DNA from: Paraspadella gotoi
Lineage: Eukaryota > Chaetognatha
Reading direction: 5' to 3'
DNA: 64,000 nt
NCBI GenBank assembly: GCA_051294375.1
Contig: CM119265.1
Location: forward strand, 25,033,256-25,097,255
Shown here piece by piece: positions 1 through 12,479 of the stretch. Position numbers and translations under genes: made by a program. Below the pieces are notes generated by a model. That model saw only the letters and a program-made list of their open reading frames with translations. It made no database searches and had not been told where the DNA came from. Numbering within the stretch: the stretch's first letter is position 1; each line of letters starts with the position of its first letter.

Positions 1-434
1 AGAATCTTTTATACTTTTTTCTTTTTTTTTCTATTTTTTTCCTTTAATCACTCAAACGAAAAAAAATGAGAAGCGAATCGGAAATTGATAAAACGCGTGG
101 CGCATTTATTTTTATTTAAGGAAGGGTGAGTGTCTGCTAAAAACAACCTGGGAGGAAATTAAAGAAAAAAAAAAAAAAGTAAAACTATAAATTTTATTTT
201 TTAACATATATTAAATTATCCTCCTTAGGAAACCTTAGATATATATACATATACATACGGTTAATTGAATCTATACATTCATCAATCTACCCAACCATAC
301 ATGCACTTGATCATCCGATCTATCCATCATTTCGTCAATTCGACATCCATCTATCCATCTGTTCATTCATCCTTTGAGAATTTACCCATCAGTCTATTCA
401 AATATTTATCCATTCATAAATCTTTCCTCCGATG
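1..434. other. AT-rich sequence without a gene
   Basis: This is low-complexity AT-rich DNA leading into imperfect CATC-type repeats from about base 278. The open frames here are repeats of Ile-His-Pro-Ser produced by the tetranucleotide, not a protein. I see no RNA gene or promoter. Confidence 0.5.
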
Positions 435-491
435 TATCCATCCATCCATCCATCCATCCATCCATCCATCCATCCATCCATCCATCCATCC
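435..491. repeat. (CATC)n tetranucleotide microsatellite
   Basis: About 14 nearly perfect CATC units are visible. Degenerate CATC/CATT units extend outwards to roughly 278 and 550, so this is an old microsatellite with a purified centre. Confidence 0.95.
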
Positions 492-589
492 AACCATCCG
501 ACCAGCTCACCATAATCCTTCGAATCCTAACTATCCAACCGTCTATCCATCTTATAAGTCCAACTATTTGTTTTCTACTGGTACCTCTT

Positions 590-650
590 AAAGAGGTTTA
601 AAACCCACCATAGCCAGTCCAAAGTCAGGGGCAAGATAGCGTATTTATAG
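590..650 (+). repeat. Dispersed repeat family R, copy 1 (partial)
   Basis: This copy carries the motif CCAAAGTCAGGGGCAAGATA, preceded by a CCCACCATAGCCAGT-like segment. The same block occurs near 36,915 and 48,538, and in degraded form near 51,890. It is the shortest clear copy. The family has no visible coding capacity and could be a SINE or a MITE. Confidence 0.6.
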
Positions 651-1600
651 TTATATATGCAAACTTTGTACCGAACGGCTCGAGTGCTATAGCTTTGTAT
701 TACAAAGCTGTTCTTTCTCCGTTGCTCACAATGTTGCGAATTTCCGAAATGGCTGTAACCAGTGTAGCCCCGCACTTCAGCTGGGTTAGACGGCACTTTC
801 AGCTTTCATGTGTGCGCTACAGATGCTGCAGCTTGAGGTAGCTGAGTATGATTGAATTTTAAATTTTCTACGGCAAACATCATTGGTCAGTTGGACGCGT
901 AAATTGGACGGATTGGTTGAAATGTCTTTTGGGAGTGTAATGCCTCAAAAGAGACCATATTTCCATAAATTCAATTCGTGTGTTTTGAAGTAAATTAAAT
1001 AAGTTGTAAAGGAGACTCGAAGCAAAAAAACTTAAAAATCGTCTCACTGGATACGAAGTGATGCTAAAAAAAAAAAAGAAAATCCGGGTAAATCTCCCTG
1101 ATTGCATAAGCCTGTTTGCTGGCTGTCCTCTCTTCTCTCTCTCTCATCGACACCGAGGTGAGGACCTGTGTCGTTCTGGGGTTCCCCTCGTTTGTCGAGA
1201 AAGCTACGTAGTCCGGCCGTTCCTATTCTGTTGACTCCAATAACGGTCTCCGCGAAGTGCCATACTTTCTAGGAAGATAACGGTTTATCTTAAATAAAAA
1301 ATATATACATGATTTCACTCATTGCGCTTACCTAGCAACCTCAATACACCTATCAAAAAAATCCTCACAATCTCTCCATATAGTTCCAGCCCGAAAATCC
1401 CGAATATAATAAAATCCGAACTACTATAATCAAAGGTGCCAAAAACCTCGCGTGGCTCCTTGTAGTTAGTCATGTATCTTCTTCTTTTGCATAGTTAAAA
1501 ATTTTCAAACTCACCATGTATCGGCGAAACGATATCCGATAAACCTTCAAGCATTTCCTTTCAATTTCCTCCGAAATTCATCGACGAATTCCACAAAAAG
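651..1600. other. Intergenic sequence, nothing recognised
   Basis: I read both strands and found only short chance frames. A moderately GC-rich patch at about 1,130-1,260 follows a CT run but translates to nothing I recognise. Confidence 0.4.
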
Positions 1601-1623
1601 AGCGATGTGTTCGTCTCTCACAC

Positions 1624-1968
1624 TTGCACCGTCGAAAAAGAAAATCTGGGTCCACCCCAGTGCCAGCGCAAGCCCGCGTCCACTGTGGGCACGAGATATC
1701 GCGACACATACTACTGGACAATGGGTCAGGGCCGCAGCATTGCTACACTCCTGTAATCATAGGCTATGTACCTGTTCTGTTCGTAGATGACGTCCTTGGA
1801 CCGGTGACGGCGACGCATTTGGAGGCGTGGAAGAAAAAGTAACTTGGGAGAGTCCGGACACCGAGGAGCGCGTTCGAACAGATCGTGCGGCTGTCGGACA
1901 GATTGGTTCCGGACTTTGAGAAGTCCGCTTTGCGGATCGACGCGGAGCAGGGATGCGACGAAAGTTGA
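1624..1968 (+). other. Possible decayed coding fragment, unidentified
   Basis: One frame stays open from 1624 to a TGA at 1966-1968 except for one TAA at 1840-1842. The second half reads like real protein, with segments such as FEQIVRLSDRLVPDFEKSAL, and its base composition is clearly richer in GC than its flanks. The first half contains PVLFVDDVLGPVTATHLEAW, whose VDD recalls the catalytic motif of reverse transcriptases, but the match is too short to assign. It could be a remnant of a retroelement, an exon of an unknown gene, or chance. There is no clear splice site at the TAA. Confidence 0.25.
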
Positions 1969-2109
1969 ACGAGGCAAATAATCAGGGCGACTCTGGGCGA
2001 AGGCGTTTCATCTTCTTCTGTTAGGGTTTTTTAATTCATTTGTGGGTTATTCTGAAACTATTATTTTTTATATAATATGAAGTATAAACTTTTTTCTTAA
2101 TTACTATCG

Positions 2110-2355
2110 GTGGACTAATAATCCACCAACCCTTTATCAGCGGCTCAGTTGCGTTCCGGAGGCAATCATTCGCCCTCCCAACGCCAAAGGTCCGGAGGTT
2201 CTATCCCGGTGGTCCTCGTCTGGCAGTTAAGAGGGACGGGGCGCTTAACCCGCCTGTAACATGGGTGTTACATGCCCGATCCGAACGCTCAGGGACTGCT
2301 TATATTGAACCGGTTCTGTCATTAACATTTTATCAATAATTGCTGTCTCTTCTTA
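2110..2355 (+). mobile_element. tRNA-derived SINE, copy 1
   Basis: The 5' part looks like a decayed tRNA gene: an A-box-like GGCTCAGTTG near 2142 and a B-box-like GGTTCTATCCC near 2199. A body containing GACGGGGCGCTTAACCCGCC follows. A second copy in the same orientation lies at about 22,363-22,570 and shares the tRNA-like head, the GACGGGGCGC body and an ACTGTCTCTT-like tail. The internal pol III boxes plus a second copy support a SINE. It has no coding capacity of its own and would depend on a LINE reverse transcriptase. Confidence 0.75.
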
Positions 2356-2359
2356 CTAT

Positions 2360-5040
2360 TAATATGGTAATACTTGAGACAAAGTAATTTAAAGAATTCA
2401 AGCGTGACAAATAAACTTCAAATCAATATTAAAACAATTCTATACACTTTAAATACTACGTCCAGAGTAATATCACACACTTCTCAAAAAATTCCTCTTC
2501 TTAGCAATAACGTATAATTTTGTAATACTTCATCATGCTTCGCACTAAACAAGAAGACTAATTAATAAAGGCGACATTAGTCCGTACGTTGTGACGTAGA
2601 CTTATTTTCACAATTATACTCAACGCACCGAGCGAGAGGTACTGGTATAGGAGAAAGTTATTTTTAGGTTGTAATTAAGATGAGTGTCCTGGGAAGGTTG
2701 TACGCTGTATGGTTTTTAGCGAACTAGATTTCTTTGATTGTTTGTCTCTAGCGCGTCGATTTCATTTCTATAATATGTAAATATACGGGCACGTCAGGAG
2801 TCGCCTGAGCGGTCCAGAGAGCCTGGATGCGTATGTATAGATTTTTTGAGATAGAGAGTATCATTATAATTATATATATTAATGTCGGTATATCTATGAT
2901 CCCACTATAATCTATGGTCTCACGATTTATACAAAATAATGTAGATGAATTATCTCGGCCTGAGAGAGGAGACTTTATAACAGATGTCAGAATATGTAAA
3001 AGATAAAAGATAAGAACTCAGTTGCACAGAGAGTATCCATTCAGGTAACGAGCTGAAGCACGACAGCAACGTCGATTGGAACGAATGCGATAAGAGAGTC
3101 CCAAACGGATGAAAGATATTTCTCTTTTTAGTGAGAATAGTAAGAACGCCATGAACACGGGCGTCCATATTACGACAGGCGGACAGACATCCCATCCAGT
3201 ATCGTGCAGCATGAGCGCAACAGAACAGAAATATTGTATGAAGCGCTGGAATCGAGAGTCTTGACGGGAAGGAGAGAAGTCGTTGGAGGTGGAGTTTGGT
3301 ATATGCTATACACAGTATGGATACCCTGCTCTAATCTATTCTCGATAGAAAAATGGCCGAGCCAATCGAGACAAAGTGGAACGGCGTCTTGGAGACTAGG
3401 AATCCAAAGGTCTTCACACGGTTATCACAGAGACATCAAAAAACCAGAGGGAGGGTCCGCAATTAAATATGAGACGAGATACATAACACGCACACAACAG
3501 AACGAGTAAGCGTAGCGCGAATCGAAAGCAAACAAAGTGAAATAAAAAGGTAGCAGATAAGAAGAGAACCCAGTGGAGCTGGATTAAAAACCTCAGAACA
3601 TCCAATAACAATATGGGACTAGGATAAAGGAGGGTTAACCGATGAGGAAGTGAGAGTCGGAGGGTGAGCGTGTACTGAAGGAGTCGATCATTCGATGCTT
3701 AGAGACGGACGGGAGTGAAGTCATAACGGACATAAGCGTGAACTCTAATATGGGGTGTAACCGAGGGAGACAATAGTAAAGACCAGAGTGGTAAGCAAAG
3801 AGAGGAGCGAGAGTATTAATAAGTAGGAGGGCAGACCAAACGAGAGTGAAACAAGCAGAGTGCGCTGGACAGTGCGGCGCGAAAAGATTCACACACGCAG
3901 GCGTGGAGGACAGGTGGGCGATTTATTAACGCGCTAAGGAACCCGAGGGTGGGAAGCGAGAGAGAGCGCATAGCACGTGTTCGCAGCGCAGATATCGGGG
4001 GGAAGTCGAGCTACGCCAGTTCTTCGATTAAAAAGCACACGTGCTGCGCGGAGGTTATATCTTTGTATCATCGTTCTCAGATCGTAATCTGTGTGGGAGA
4101 CAAGACTCGGAAGAAATATGTTGGAATAGTAAGAAACGCTCTATAAAAAGTATCGTTATCACTATGGCGTAGGTCGTATGTAGTAAGTTTGGTAGGTTTT
4201 TTATATGGGCGAATGGGGTGGTTAGTGAATATGTTGAGAGTGTAAGGAGGAATAATAGTTAGATATAGGAATAGAAGTATAATTATAATGGTAGTGTGGA
4301 GTATATATAGATAGGTGAGATATACAAGGTTAATATGGAAAATCTATGATGTAATCCCAGCAATATTGACAGATAAAAGGACGCTGAATTAACAGTACAA
4401 GAGAAAAAAGAAGAGAGATGAGAAGATGAATATTAACGTGTTAAATATAGAAACTCGAGATTTATAGAGAGAACTGCCTAATTCGGAGGACATAAATATG
4501 CACGATCCGTAACAAGACTCTCGATGAAAATTATCGTGAGATGAGTATGTATAATGATGGAGAGAGAGAACATGTCAGAAAATGTCAGTTGAGAGGAGAC
4601 ACGGAATATATATATAGAGTTGTATGAGAGTGGTTAGATAACCTAAGAGATATCTATAGCCATACTTGGACCTATAAGATATTGAGTATACTGTTAAAAG
4701 TGTACTAGTATAACTAAGTAGACGAAACAAGAAGAGAATTAGACGTATGAGACGAAGTAAATCGAAATGAGAATGCAATCAGACAGAGGAGAATTAGTAG
4801 AAGAGAAGACAGAGGAGGCGCGAACAATTAACAGAGGATTATGAAACACATTATCAGAAAAACATAGAGGGATTTTAATTCAGACTTAGTAACAAAGAGA
4901 AATGATAAACATAGACAGTATAAACTAAGAGGAATGAATGGAGAGAGTAACAAGAGAGATGATATAGAAGATGTAGATGAAACAACAGAGTAATGAGACA
5001 TAGTAATGAATGAATATATACCATGAGGAAATGAACAGAG
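2360..5040. other. Intergenic, AT-rich then purine-rich on the + strand
   Basis: Frames up to about 100 codons occur, for example the minus strand at 3,018-3,212 and 3,635-3,892, but none shows a domain, signal peptide pattern or codon-like composition. From about 3,900 the + strand becomes dominated by A and G, which produces long Ser/Leu/Phe-rich minus-strand frames by composition alone. Confidence 0.4.
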
Positions 5041-5134
5041 ATTAAGAAAAGAACAAAGTAAGAAGAACAAGAGGAATTAGGAGAAAAACAAGAGAAGAAC
5101 AAGAGGAGACAGAGAGAGAGCGTGTCATTAAATT
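5041..5134 (+). repeat. Short copy of the AAGAACAAGAGG repeat with conserved tail
   Basis: This contains AAGAACAAGAGG-type units and ends in a block of about 41 bases (5,094-5,134) that I read as identical to 19,921-19,961. The shared tail includes GAGAGAGCGTGTCATTAAAT. It marks a dispersed element whose internal part is expanded as a minisatellite in the other copy. Confidence 0.7.
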
Positions 5135-6900
5135 ATTAGAATATAGAGAAAAATTCTAATTTCATATATATCTTTCGTATAACCGAGAAGATATAACTTT
5201 TTCCGAGTAGCACACAAAGAACGTGATATTTTCACACCACGAATATATAGTGAAAATTACATGCATGGAAGTATTAAGTCACTTATCTCTTTACCACATA
5301 TAACACATATATCGATCCCGCAATTGTATAGTCGAGACAATTTGGCTTCACATGAGATAAGAAAGAGAACGAGAAGAAAGAAATTACACGAAAAGCAAAA
5401 TAGACGAGGTGAGGGATAATGAGGAGGCAAGAAACAGAGAAACCTGCACGTATGATAAGTGAAAGAGAAATACAGGCGAAATAGTAATAAACGTATACAC
5501 GAAGAAAGCGCAAAAAGCAAGGAGTATAATATAGAAAAGAAGAGTAGAGGAGACGGAGGAAAGGAGAAGAATATAGGTGCGAAAAAGTGAGAAAGAGAAA
5601 GAGTTAAGGAAGAGCATAGAAAAAGAGAATAGAGGAGAGGCAGGATATATGCAAGAATATAGGAGGCACGAAAGGTGACAAAGAGATATTTACGGAAGTG
5701 AAAGTGATTAAAAAGAAAAAGGAGGCGAGAAAAGAGAAAAAGAAATATGAATTGAGTTATAAGCGAAGAAATAAGGACAAGGAAAAATGTAAAATTATAC
5801 TGCATAGAGAAGGAAAAGAAATGAGCAGGAGTTGATAGACATATATCAGAGAGTCGGAGGCACCGTAAAGATCAAAACAATAATGATCGAGGATAAAGTA
5901 AAAAAAGATAGAGAGTGAGATGGAAAGGAAAACGAAAATATAATTGGAGAGTATATGATATAGAGAATGCAGGAGGAGCATATAACAGCAACAGTAAGAA
6001 GGAGAAAGCACAGGAGAGCAAAAGTAGAGAAAGAAAAAGTAAGGAAGATAGACGCACTAATCTCTATTTCGTGTATATATCTCGAGAGAGAGCTCAGCGA
6101 AGAGAAATGTTATAGATTTCAATGCGTGCTGTGAGGGCTATAGAGGCGCGGGCTATAGCGCGAGCCAGCCGCGAAGCTGACGCGGTCTGTGCGGCGATGC
6201 GTACTTATCGTTGAGTGTTTGAACTGCGGCCTCACCTTTTATGAGAGCGCCGAGGATATATTTCGTAGACATAAGGCCGTTCACCAGAGAGGAGAATATG
6301 GATATAGACAAGACGTTAAACGTGACCATGCATATTTTAGCGCGCAGAGAGAGAGAGTAGTCACTTATCATAGATTGTAAAGTGTAAGAGAGAATTTGAC
6401 GCGATGTATGATGAAGGAGAGGAGAGGACACCGTGTTTGGGTCGTTTTCGACATGAGAGGAACCAAAATTTTTATAAAAAAAAATAAATTCAAGGTAAAG
6501 AATAAAAAACCTAAGATGACAAAAAAAAAAAAGCTGCTCATGGAATAAGTTTCAAATTCCTATAGACACAAGAAAAGGTCGAGAGAGACGCGTTACGCTT
6601 TGTTAGTAACAAAAAGAAAGAGAAAAGAGAGATGAAGAGAGACAACACTATATACAGATTAACAGCACAAGAAAAAATAAAGATTGGAGAGAGAGAGGGA
6701 AGGAATGAGAGATAACACAAGAAGAGAGAGGACACAGGAGCCGCTCGACCGGTTTTTTTTTCTTTCGACCTGAAATCCGGAATCCAGATACAACGGGGAC
6801 GGCATCCACTGTGAGAACACGAGGATGATCTTGATATGCGATTCACCCCCCGAGAGCTCGCGGCCACGTCCCAGCGTTTCGCCCCTCGCTCCCTCACCCA
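5135..6900. other. Purine-rich intergenic sequence
   Basis: The + strand is mostly A and G from about 5,100 to 6,120. Minus-strand frames such as the one at 5,257-5,805 are Leu/Ser/Phe-rich artefacts of that bias. A frame at 6,189-6,380 has a C-x2-C...H-x3-H spacing reminiscent of a zinc finger, but the loop is too long and the rest is unlike one. Confidence 0.4.
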
Positions 6901-6905
6901 GCCCT

Positions 6906-6960
6906 GCCCGTCTCGCAATGAGCGAACCCGGAGGGCGGTCGTGAGCGGCAATGAAGCGCA
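6906..6960 (+). repeat. Diverged outlying unit of the GA satellite core
   Basis: The sequence starting GCCCGTCTCGCAATGAGCGA and running to an ATGAAGCGC motif matches the unique core of the satellite at 7.5-10.2 kb, with several substitutions and short indels. It lies outside the array and has no long GA tract, so it may be an old unit or the pre-satellite source. Confidence 0.55.
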
Positions 6961-7477
6961 CATGCATTTCTTACAGTCATCACGCACACAAATGGTGACC
7001 AGAGAGAGACCGCAGAGAGTAGCGTAGCTTGTCAACAGAGAAGAGCATCCATGCGCCTAAGAGAGTAATAGACGAGATGCACCCACAGATATGCGAGAGA
7101 CAAGAGAGGCGGGACCCTCGCATGAATTATTGATCACGACGATGAGCAGACACATGAGCCAACTATGTAGCTCTCCGTCCTCGTCTCACAATTGATATCG
7201 CCACTACTTATACTCCCGGTTAGGTCGGTCCTGGACAATTGAACGCCGAATATATTTCTTAATATATCCGCCAACTCTAGTAACCGATTAAATGCTAAGC
7301 TCGTCTCTATGCTACACATGACACATCCGTATAATGCAAGCGAGAGAGCAGACGAGATGAGAGAGAGAAGGCCCACAGAGATACCGAGACGCACGAGAGA
7401 GCGCCTCGATATGCTACGGACGCGCAGCACAGACAGAGAGTCGAGTCTACAGAGAGAGGAGAAAACAGAGATCCAAG

Positions 7478-7578
7478 AGCCCGTTCTCCGGTCACAAAGG
7501 TTGCCAATCCGAACCGCAGGGCGGCGGGAATGAAGCAAAATTGAATTAAGATAGAACGAAAATAGAGAGAGAGAGAGA

Positions 7579-7621
<43 letters not shown>

Positions 7622-7875
7622 GAGGGGGAGAGAGAGAAGAGAAGAGAGAGAGAGAGAGAGAGATGCAGAGGAGTATGTAGAGAGGGGAGAGAGAGAGAGA
7701 AGAGAGAGAGGGAGAGAGAGAGCAGAGAGAGAGACAGAGACAAGAGCCCGTCTTCGCAAATGAAGCGATACCGAGGTGGGCGGAAATAAAGCGAAAATTG
7801 AATTAAGATGAGAACAAGAAAATGGGACGAGAGAGAGAGGAAAGAGAAGAGAGAGAGAGAGAAGAGAGAAGAGAG

Positions 7876-7911
<36 letters not shown>

Positions 7912-8568
7912 GGGAGAGAGAGAGAGAACCGAGAGACATGAGACAAGCAGCCCAGTCTCAGCAAATGAAAGCGAACCGAGGGGCGAATGAAGCGAATTGA
8001 AATTAAGATGAGAAACGAAAGTGGGAAGAGAGAGAGAGAAGAGAGAGAGAGAGGAGAGAGAGGAGAGAGGAGAGAGAGAGAGAGAGAGAGAGGGGAGAGA
8101 AAGAGAGAGAGCAGGAGAGAGAGATGAGACGAGAGAAACAGAAGATCAAGAGCCGTCTCCAAGTCAAATGAAGCGAAAATACCGAGGGGGGAGCGGTAAA
8201 GATGAAGCGAAAAATTGAATTAAGATGAGAACGAAAATGGGAAGAGAGAGCACGAGAAGAAGAGAGAGAGAGAAGGGGAGAGAGAGAGAGAGAAGAGAGA
8301 GAGAGAGCGAGAGAGAGAGAGAGAGAGAGCAGGAGAGAAGAGATAGAGAGGGAGAGAGAGAGAGAGAGAGAAGAATAGAAGAGAGAGACGAGAGAGAGAG
8401 AGAGAGAGAGAAGAGAGAGGGGGAGAGAGATGAGAGAGAGAGAGAGAGAAGAGAGAGAAGAGAGAGAGAGAGAGACAAAGAAGCCCGTCTCGCAAATGGA
8501 AGCGAACCAGAGGGGGCGGGAAAATGAAGCGAAAATTGAATTAAGATGAGAACGAAAATGGGCAAGAG

Positions 8569-8630
<62 letters not shown>

Positions 8631-8860
8631 GGGAGAGAAGAGAGGAGAAGAGAGAGACGAGAGAGAGAGAGAGAAGAGAGACAAGCCCGTCTCGCAAAAT
8701 GAAGCGAAACCGAGGGGCGAAATGAAGCGAAAAATTGAATTAAAAGATGAGAACGAAGAATGGTGAAGAGAAGAGAGAGAGAGAGAGGAGAGGAGAGAGA
8801 GAGAGAGAGAGAGAGAAGAGAGAGAGGGGAGAGAGAGAGAGAGAGAGAGAAGAGAGAAGG

Positions 8861-8898
<38 letters not shown>

Positions 8899-9179
8899 AG
8901 AGCCCGTCTCGCAAATGAAGCGAAACCGAGGGGCGAAATGAAGCGAAAATTGAATAAGAGATGAACGAAAATGGAAAAGAGAGAGAGAGAGAAGACGAGA
9001 GAGAGAGAGAGAGAAGAGAGAGAGAGAAGGGGAGAGAAGAGAGAAGAAGAAGAGAGAGAGAGAGAACGAGAGAGAAAGAGAGAGAGAGAGAGACAAGAGC
9101 CCGTCTCAGCAAATGAACGCGAACCGAGGGGCGGAAAAAATGAAGCGAAATTGAAATTAAGATGAGAACGAAAATGGGA

Positions 9180-9212
<33 letters not shown>

Positions 9213-9232
9213 GGGAAGCAGAGAGAGAGAGA

Positions 9233-9263
<31 letters not shown>

Positions 9264-9363
9264 AGAGAAGAGAGAGAGAGACAAGAGCCCGACTCGCAGA
9301 ATAGAAGCGAACCGAGGGGCGGAAATGAAGGCGAAAATATGAATAAGATGAGGAACAAAATTG

Positions 9364-9394
<31 letters not shown>

Positions 9395-9395
9395 C

Positions 9396-9426
<31 letters not shown>

Positions 9427-9576
9427 AGAGAGAGGGGAGAAGAGAAGAGAGAGAGAAGAGAGAAGAGAGAGAAGAGAGAGAGGAGAAGAACAAGAAGCCC
9501 AGTCATCGCAGAAATGAAGCGAACCGAGGGGGACGTGAAATGAAGCGAAAAATTGATTAAGATGAGAACGAAAATG

Positions 9577-9608
<32 letters not shown>

Positions 9609-9809
9609 AGGAGAGAGAGAGAGAGAGAGACGAGAAGAGAGAGAGAGGGGAAGAGAGAGAGAGAGAGAGAGGAGAGAGGAGCAGAGAGAGAGAGAGAGAG
9701 ACAACGAGCCCGTCTCGCAACATAGAAGCGAACGCGAGGGGGCGGAAATGAAGCGAAAAATTGAATTAAGATTGAGAACGAAAATGGGAAAGAGAGAGAG
9801 AGGAGAGAG

Positions 9810-9842
<33 letters not shown>

Positions 9843-9852
9843 AGAGAGAAGG

Positions 9853-9885
<33 letters not shown>

Positions 9886-9990
9886 CGAGAAGAGAGAGAG
9901 ACAAAGAACCCGTCTCGCAAATGTAAAGGCGAACCGAGGGCGGAAAATGAAGCGAAAATTGAATTAAGATGAAAAGAACGACAAATGGGA

Positions 9991-10041
<51 letters not shown>

Positions 10042-10215
10042 CCGGAGGGAGGAGAGAGAAGCAGAGAAGAGAGAGAGACGAGCAGAAGGAGAGAGAGAGA
10101 GAGAGAGAGAGAGACAAGACCCGTCTCACGGCAATCAGAAAGCGAACCGAGGGGCGGGAAATGAAGCGATAAATTGAAAATTAAAGATGGAGAAACGAAA
10201 AAATGGGAAGAGAGA
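7478..10215. repeat. Satellite array: unique core plus (GA)n, about 200-bp period
   Basis: About thirteen units are visible. Each has a unique core of about 85 bp (AGCCCGTCTCGCAAATGAAG, then CCGAGGGGCGGAAATGAAGC, then ATTGAATTAAGATGAGAACG) followed by roughly 100-120 bp of GA-rich simple repeat. Spacing of the GAATTAAG landmark is about 7543, 7800, 8000, 8217, 8538, 8737, 8952, 9153, 9341, 9554, 9763, 9961 and 10176, mostly 188-217 bp. Cores differ mainly by scattered one-base indels. The long Leu/Ser frames on the minus strand and Arg/Glu frames on the + strand come from the GA tract and are not genes. Confidence 0.92.
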
Positions 10216-11960
10216 GAGAGAGAAGTCGTCACGGCCATGAAACGATAAGTTACGGGACGAGAGGTAGATACACAGTGTCCCACATTAGAAGAGCCTAAAA
10301 ACGTTAACAAGGGCAAACTACCCACCAAAGGGTCTGACAAAGAGCGAAAGCAAATCTTGAGCAGGAGAGCAGCACCGACGTGTAGCACTCCAGGCCACAG
10401 CCTCTCTCTCTATCTCGTCTGACGCTCATCAGAAAGTCTCATCTTCTCTCTCGCTCTCCCTCTCTCTTTTCTCTTTTTTTTATGTCTACGAACTCTTTCG
10501 AATTAAAAATTCCAAACAAACTATTCGCTCTATTTTCCCGAGTTCCCCCTTTTTTGGTCGCTTTTCCCAAAAAAGAAATTAATTTTTAACCTAAAATATA
10601 TTTTTAAAACTCATAAAATACTTATCCTAACTCTAATCCCCAAACCCTAATCCCTAATCTACCTAAATCAATCAACCCTTATGAATTTACGCGGGGCGTT
10701 TTGGGTTTCCTTCCTCCTTTTCTTCCTCATACCTTCCTACTTCCTTCGCTTCTTGAGCTCTTTACAGTCACGATCCTTTTCTCAGCTCCGTGTACGTATG
10801 TTCTCGCTTATTCCGCGAACGTGATGTCCCTGCCGACCAGCTCGTACGGTCAAGTGCGCGGTTTTAACGTTGTTTCGCATCATCGAATCCTCAGCGACGA
10901 TGAACGCGGCCGGCTTTCCCTTACGTTAACCCCCCCTCTCCGTCATCACCTTACCAGGAGTAGAGGCCCGACGCCAGCGAACTCCAACGACGTCTCTCCG
11001 TTCAAGGAACCCTTTCCACTCCCGCCCATTTTGGACGTACCCCTTTCGTGGTCCTTCGTGCTGACCTGGTAACGTCACGGCCCCACTTTCGCGCAGCCAC
11101 CATTCCGGTGTACGCCCTCGTTTCTTCGGCCCGACAGACACGCCCCCCTACTTCATACGTTGAGAATAAGATTCGCCCCTGCGAAATAGGATTCGAGTAA
11201 GGCGGGGTCAGTTGGGCCCGCGGTTGGGAAAAAGTGGTTCTGTTTTTATTTCCACGACCGGAAATTGAACATGGTAAGTGTTAAAATTTTATTATAGGGC
11301 ACGTAATTTAACGAATAGATATTTTGCAGCTACTTGAAACAGAAATCAGTTAACAACTTTTAATTTAATATATTACTATTTTCGAATACTTAATAATTAA
11401 TAATAAAAAATAAATAATAAAGTACTACAAGAACGAAAAAAATCAAAAAGAAATTGCTCTAAAGAAATTTGGTATCACTTGGACAAATATGTTTCTTGCG
11501 TATAAACGAGACGATAATCTTGGCGCTCGAAAATATGAAAAATGCATCGTTGAGTTGTTTTTTGGCTTTAGAATTGGTCTTTTAAACCTCTGAGTAGTGA
11601 GTCAAGGTCTCTGTACTCAATCTCTCTCTGCTCCCCACACAACGCCCTTAATATTTCTCCCTACATACTAATCATTTCTTTACCACATCAACACGCACCA
11701 GACCAGGCTTACAACCCCATCATATCCACCTAATCAGCCGCTCCCACTTACCACCTCCCCTTCAACTCCATTCTCGTATCGAGAGGCGGGGACATTGTAT
11801 TCCGACCGAAACGACGAGAGAAACCTATAAACTTCTCCGTTTTGAATTTTTTACAACATACCTATTTCTTCTAGTCTCTCTCATCTCTCGTCTCAGACTC
11901 TCTCGTCGTCCTCTCTCATCAGCCTACCTTCCGTCATCTCAGTCTCCTCTCTTCTTCTCT
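10216..11960. other. Intergenic, includes a CCTAA-like patch and a CpG-rich patch
   Basis: Bases 10,618-10,665 carry degenerate CCCTAA/CCTAA units. Bases 10,770-11,170 are GC- and CpG-rich and open on the + strand for 123 codons (10,701-11,072), but the translation shows no domain. I cannot tell whether this is a promoter region or an exon. Confidence 0.35.
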
Positions 11961-11964
11961 CATC

Positions 11965-12300
11965 TCTCCTCATCTTCTCCTTCCCCGGAAATAATTTTTC
12001 TCGTACGGTCCTTCTTTCTTCTCACGTAGGTGAACTCGTCTCTACTTTAAGATTCTTGAATTCGTTCCTCCCCTCGCTTTGGGCTCCCTCTCTCACCTAA
12101 AAATTCTCTCTTCTCTCCGTCTCTCATCGTCAGTCTCTCTCCTTCTCTCCTCATCTTCTCTTCCCCGATATTTTCAATAAACGTAGCGGTCCTTTCTTAT
12201 CTTATCCTACAACGTAGGGTGAACTCGTCTCTCATCTATTCCTTGAATCGTTCCCCCCATAAGTCCTCGCTTTGCTCCCTCGACGTCGACGTAAAGATAT
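11965..12300 (+). repeat. Two-copy diverged direct repeat, about 181-bp period
   Basis: A block beginning CTCATCTTCT near 11,970 recurs near 12,151. Both copies share, in order, a TTCCCCG segment, a CGGTCCTT segment, a TAGG-GTGAACTCGTCTC segment, a TTGAAT-CGTTCC segment and a CTCGCTTTG-GCTCCCTC segment. Copies are separated and padded by TCTC-rich DNA. This is the same plan, unique core plus CT tract, as the other satellites in the window. Confidence 0.7.
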
Positions 12301-12479
12301 CTCTTCTCATCTCTGTCTCGACTCTCTCTAGCATCTCTCTCAAATTCTCTTCTTCGTCCTCTCTCTCTCTCATCTCTCTTAGTCTCCTCTCTCATCGTCT
12401 CTCATCTCTCTCGGAAAATAACTTTATTTTCTCTCGGCCAATGTTCAAAGCAAAAAAGACGACGTCGTTAAATTCAAAA

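Noticed and set aside
6189-6380. Zinc-finger-like C-x2-C...H-x3-H
   Set aside because: The loop between Cys and His is 14 residues rather than about 12, the hydrophobic positions do not fit, and it is alone.
7307-10388. Leu/Ser-rich and Arg/Glu-rich frames up to 615 codons
   Set aside because: Products of the GA/CT satellite, open in several frames at once.
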